64,000 nt of DNA from Microbacterium esteraromaticum (GTDB lineage: Bacteria > Actinomycetota > Actinomycetes > Actinomycetales > Microbacteriaceae). This document shows, one piece after another, positions 63,201 through 64,000 of the stretch. Numbering within the stretch: position 1 is the first letter of the stretch; every line of letters begins with the position of its first letter. Under the pieces are notes generated by a model. That model searched no databases, was not told where the DNA came from, and worked only from the letters and a program-made list of their open reading frames with translations. The position numbers were made by a program, and so were the translations under genes. The DNA lies in contig NZ_CP118100.1 of NCBI RefSeq assembly GCF_028747645.1, forward strand, positions 2,604,001 through 2,668,000, in the 5' to 3' direction.

Positions 63201-64000
63201 GCGCGACGGGCGATCCCGGTCACCATCGCCGGCCGCGCCCGGTTCGCCGTCATCGAGGACGCCGGTCGGTTGCGCGACGCGCTGGGCGCGGCGCTGCCCA
63301 CGGGCATCCCCGTCGCGTTTCTCGAGCCGGTGGCCGATCCCCTCGGCGACCTCGTGTCGCGTCATGCCCGCACGCATGGCCCCTTCGCGACCGTCGCGGT
63401 CGCCGAGCGATTCGGTATCGGCACCGCGGTCGCCCGTCAGATGCTGCAGCGGTTGGAATCGACGGGACGGCTCACGAGCGGCTACTTCCTGCCGGCGTCC
63501 GACGCCGAGGCGACCGGCGAGAAGGAGTGGTGCGACGCCGAGGTGCTGCGGCGTCTTCGGATGCGGTCGCTGGCCGCCATCCGCGGCAGCGTCGAACCGG
63601 TGAGCCCAGAGACGTACGCCCGGTTCCTGCCCGATTGGCAGCATCTGACGCGCCCCCTCGAAGGGGTCGACGGCGTGCTGAACGTCATCGAGCAGCTCGC
63701 CGGTGTGCCGATTCCTGCCAGCGCCTGGGAATCACTGGTCCTACCGGGCCGGGTGCGCGACTACGTGCCCGCCATGCTCGATGAGCTGACCACGGCCGGC
63801 GAGGTCATCTGGACGGGTCACGGCGCGCTGCCGGGGCGCGACGGGTGGGTGTCTCTGCACCCGATCGACCTTGCACCGTTCACCATGCCGGTGCCCGAGG
63901 ATGCGCCAGCGCCGGGAACGCTCGAAGACCGGGTTCTCGCTGCGCTGCGCGCACAAGGGGCGTCGTTCTCGGGCGCTCTGCGGGTGTTGACCGATGCCGA
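60201..64000 (+). CDS. lhr: Lhr-type superfamily 2 helicase, 3' end outside the window
   Basis: An open frame runs from ATG at 60201 (GGAGG upstream) to the window edge, giving at least 1266 residues. The helicase core has APTGSGKT (44-51), DEVH (near 172), LSAT, and in the second RecA domain TSSLELGIDMGAVDLVIQ and QRVGRAGHQVG. The long Lhr C-terminal region follows, with FRECAARALLMPRMNPNKRT. Lhr unwinds DNA-RNA hybrids and is induced by DNA damage in mycobacteria. The C-terminal end is missing only because the window stops. Confidence 0.93.
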   Translation, partial: MSSVLDRFTPATQEWFRGAFDAPTPAQQGAWEAVSADRSALVVAPTGSGKTLSAFLWAIDSVFRERMAESDAIDAAARTRILYISPLKALGVDVERNLRSPLVGIGQSARRLGLDVPEISVGVRSGDTTAADRRRLVSAPPDILITTPESLYLMLTSRAGETLRGVHTVIIDEVHAVASTKRGAHLAVSLERLDALRAAHGADRPAQRIGLSATVRPIDEVARFLGGSAPVEIVAPPASKTFELDVVVPLDDMRNPPPPPGAATGGGAVSADAAGDDAVLTEVTGSVWPHVEEAIVDRVLQNRSTIVFANSRRLAERLTGRLNEIYAERHEIALAAPGAPPAAMIAQGGQTAGAPPVLAKAHHGSVSKEQRAQVEDELKSGVLRCAVATSSLELGIDMGAVDLVIQVEAPPSAASGLQRVGRAGHQVGEISRAALFPKHRGDVLHTAIVTERMLAGRIEAITVPRNPLDILAQQTIAACALDPISVEDWFETVRRSAPFQTLPRSAYEATLDLLAGRFPSDEFAELRPRLVWDRDAGTLTGRPGAQRIAVTSGGTIPDRGLFGVFVSGESTGARVGELDEEMVYESRVGDVFTLGTTSWRIAEITHDRVNVLPAYGQPGRVPFWHGDGIGRPFELGQALGRFSREVSTASPDDAERRLVAAGLDANARANLLGHLAEQREATGTLPTDRALTVERGHDEVGDWRLILHSPYGMKVHAPWALAVNARVRERLGVEGSAVASDDGIIVRIPDAESEPPGADLFVFDPDELEQLVTAEVGGSALFASRFRECAARALLMPRMNPNKRTPLWQQRQRSAQLLEVARRHPTFPIILETLREVLQDVYDLPALRGLISDIAERRIRLVETEPAMPSPFARDLLFGYVGAFMYEGDSPLAERRAAALAVDPALLAELLGTIEMRELLDPDVIAQHERELQRLDPQRRARGIEGVADLLRQLGPLDADEVGARLEPPSIDERAQREGAPAEASAPTARASAFLSELVAARRAIPVTIAGRARFAVIEDAGRLRDALGAALPTGIPVAFLEPVADPLGDLVSRHARTHGPFATVAVAERFGIGTAVARQMLQRLESTGRLTSGYFLPASDAEATGEKEWCDAEVLRRLRMRSLAAIRGSVEPVSPETYARFLPDWQHLTRPLEGVDGVLNVIEQLAGVPIPASAWESLVLPGRVRDYVPAMLDELTTAGEVIWTGHGALPGRDGWVSLHPIDLAPFTMPVPEDAPAPGTLEDRVLAALRAQGASFSGALRVLTDA

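Overview
The window comes from a high-GC Gram-positive actinobacterium, most likely Microbacterium or a close relative in the Microbacteriaceae. The evidence is the very GC-rich codon use, many GTG starts, a scattered menaquinone gene set, families such as DUF4229 and DUF6421, and frequent leaderless gene starts (a -10 hexamer of type TANNNT lying 6-8 nt before ATG or GTG). No tRNA, rRNA, CRISPR array, prophage or transposase gene was seen.

Positions 1-18.6 kb are the translation core, all on the minus strand. The str operon (rpsL-rpsG-fusA-tuf) comes first in transcription order, then a small antitoxin-like gene, then the fused S10 and spc operons (rpsJ to rplO, with rpsN missing between rplE and rpsH), then secY-adk-map and a membrane-anchored DsbA-like protein. 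Many adjacent genes overlap by 1 or 4 bases. Hairpins sit at rplO/secY, rplE/rpsH, rpsG/fusA and after tuf, and probably tune the level of each segment.

Positions 18.6-31.3 kb hold unknown membrane proteins, a maltose/maltodextrin uptake operon (malE-malF-malG-GH13 hydrolase) with two LacI-type operators, a divergent leaderless yajQ, a TetR-regulated zinc alcohol dehydrogenase, a GntR regulator and an alpha/beta hydrolase. Positions 31.3-42.7 kb carry respiratory-quinone genes (ferredoxin-NADP reductase, polyprenyl synthase, menF, menG, menD, menA) interleaved with ppk2, rmuC, a PP2C phosphatase and small membrane proteins. Positions 42.7-64 kb hold an Lrp-DUF6421-SDR unit, an MFS transporter, threonine aldolase, a Nudix-like protein, an esterase, an ABC-F ATPase, a HerA-like ATPase next to a SulP transporter, a beta-lactamase-fold lipoprotein, a two-component system and the 5' part of an Lhr helicase.

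The most unusual signal is an 85-bp element with 15-bp terminal inverted repeats present twice. One copy is intergenic (21173-21257) and one lies in frame inside the second ATPase domain of the ABC-F gene (51230-51314), like a protein-coding palindromic element. Other notable signals are a perfect 18-bp palindrome spanning the spacer of the rpsL promoter, nested palindromes at 48018-48101, a 46-bp perfect palindrome between yajQ and the alcohol dehydrogenase gene, and a leaderless-start pattern that revises several gene starts.
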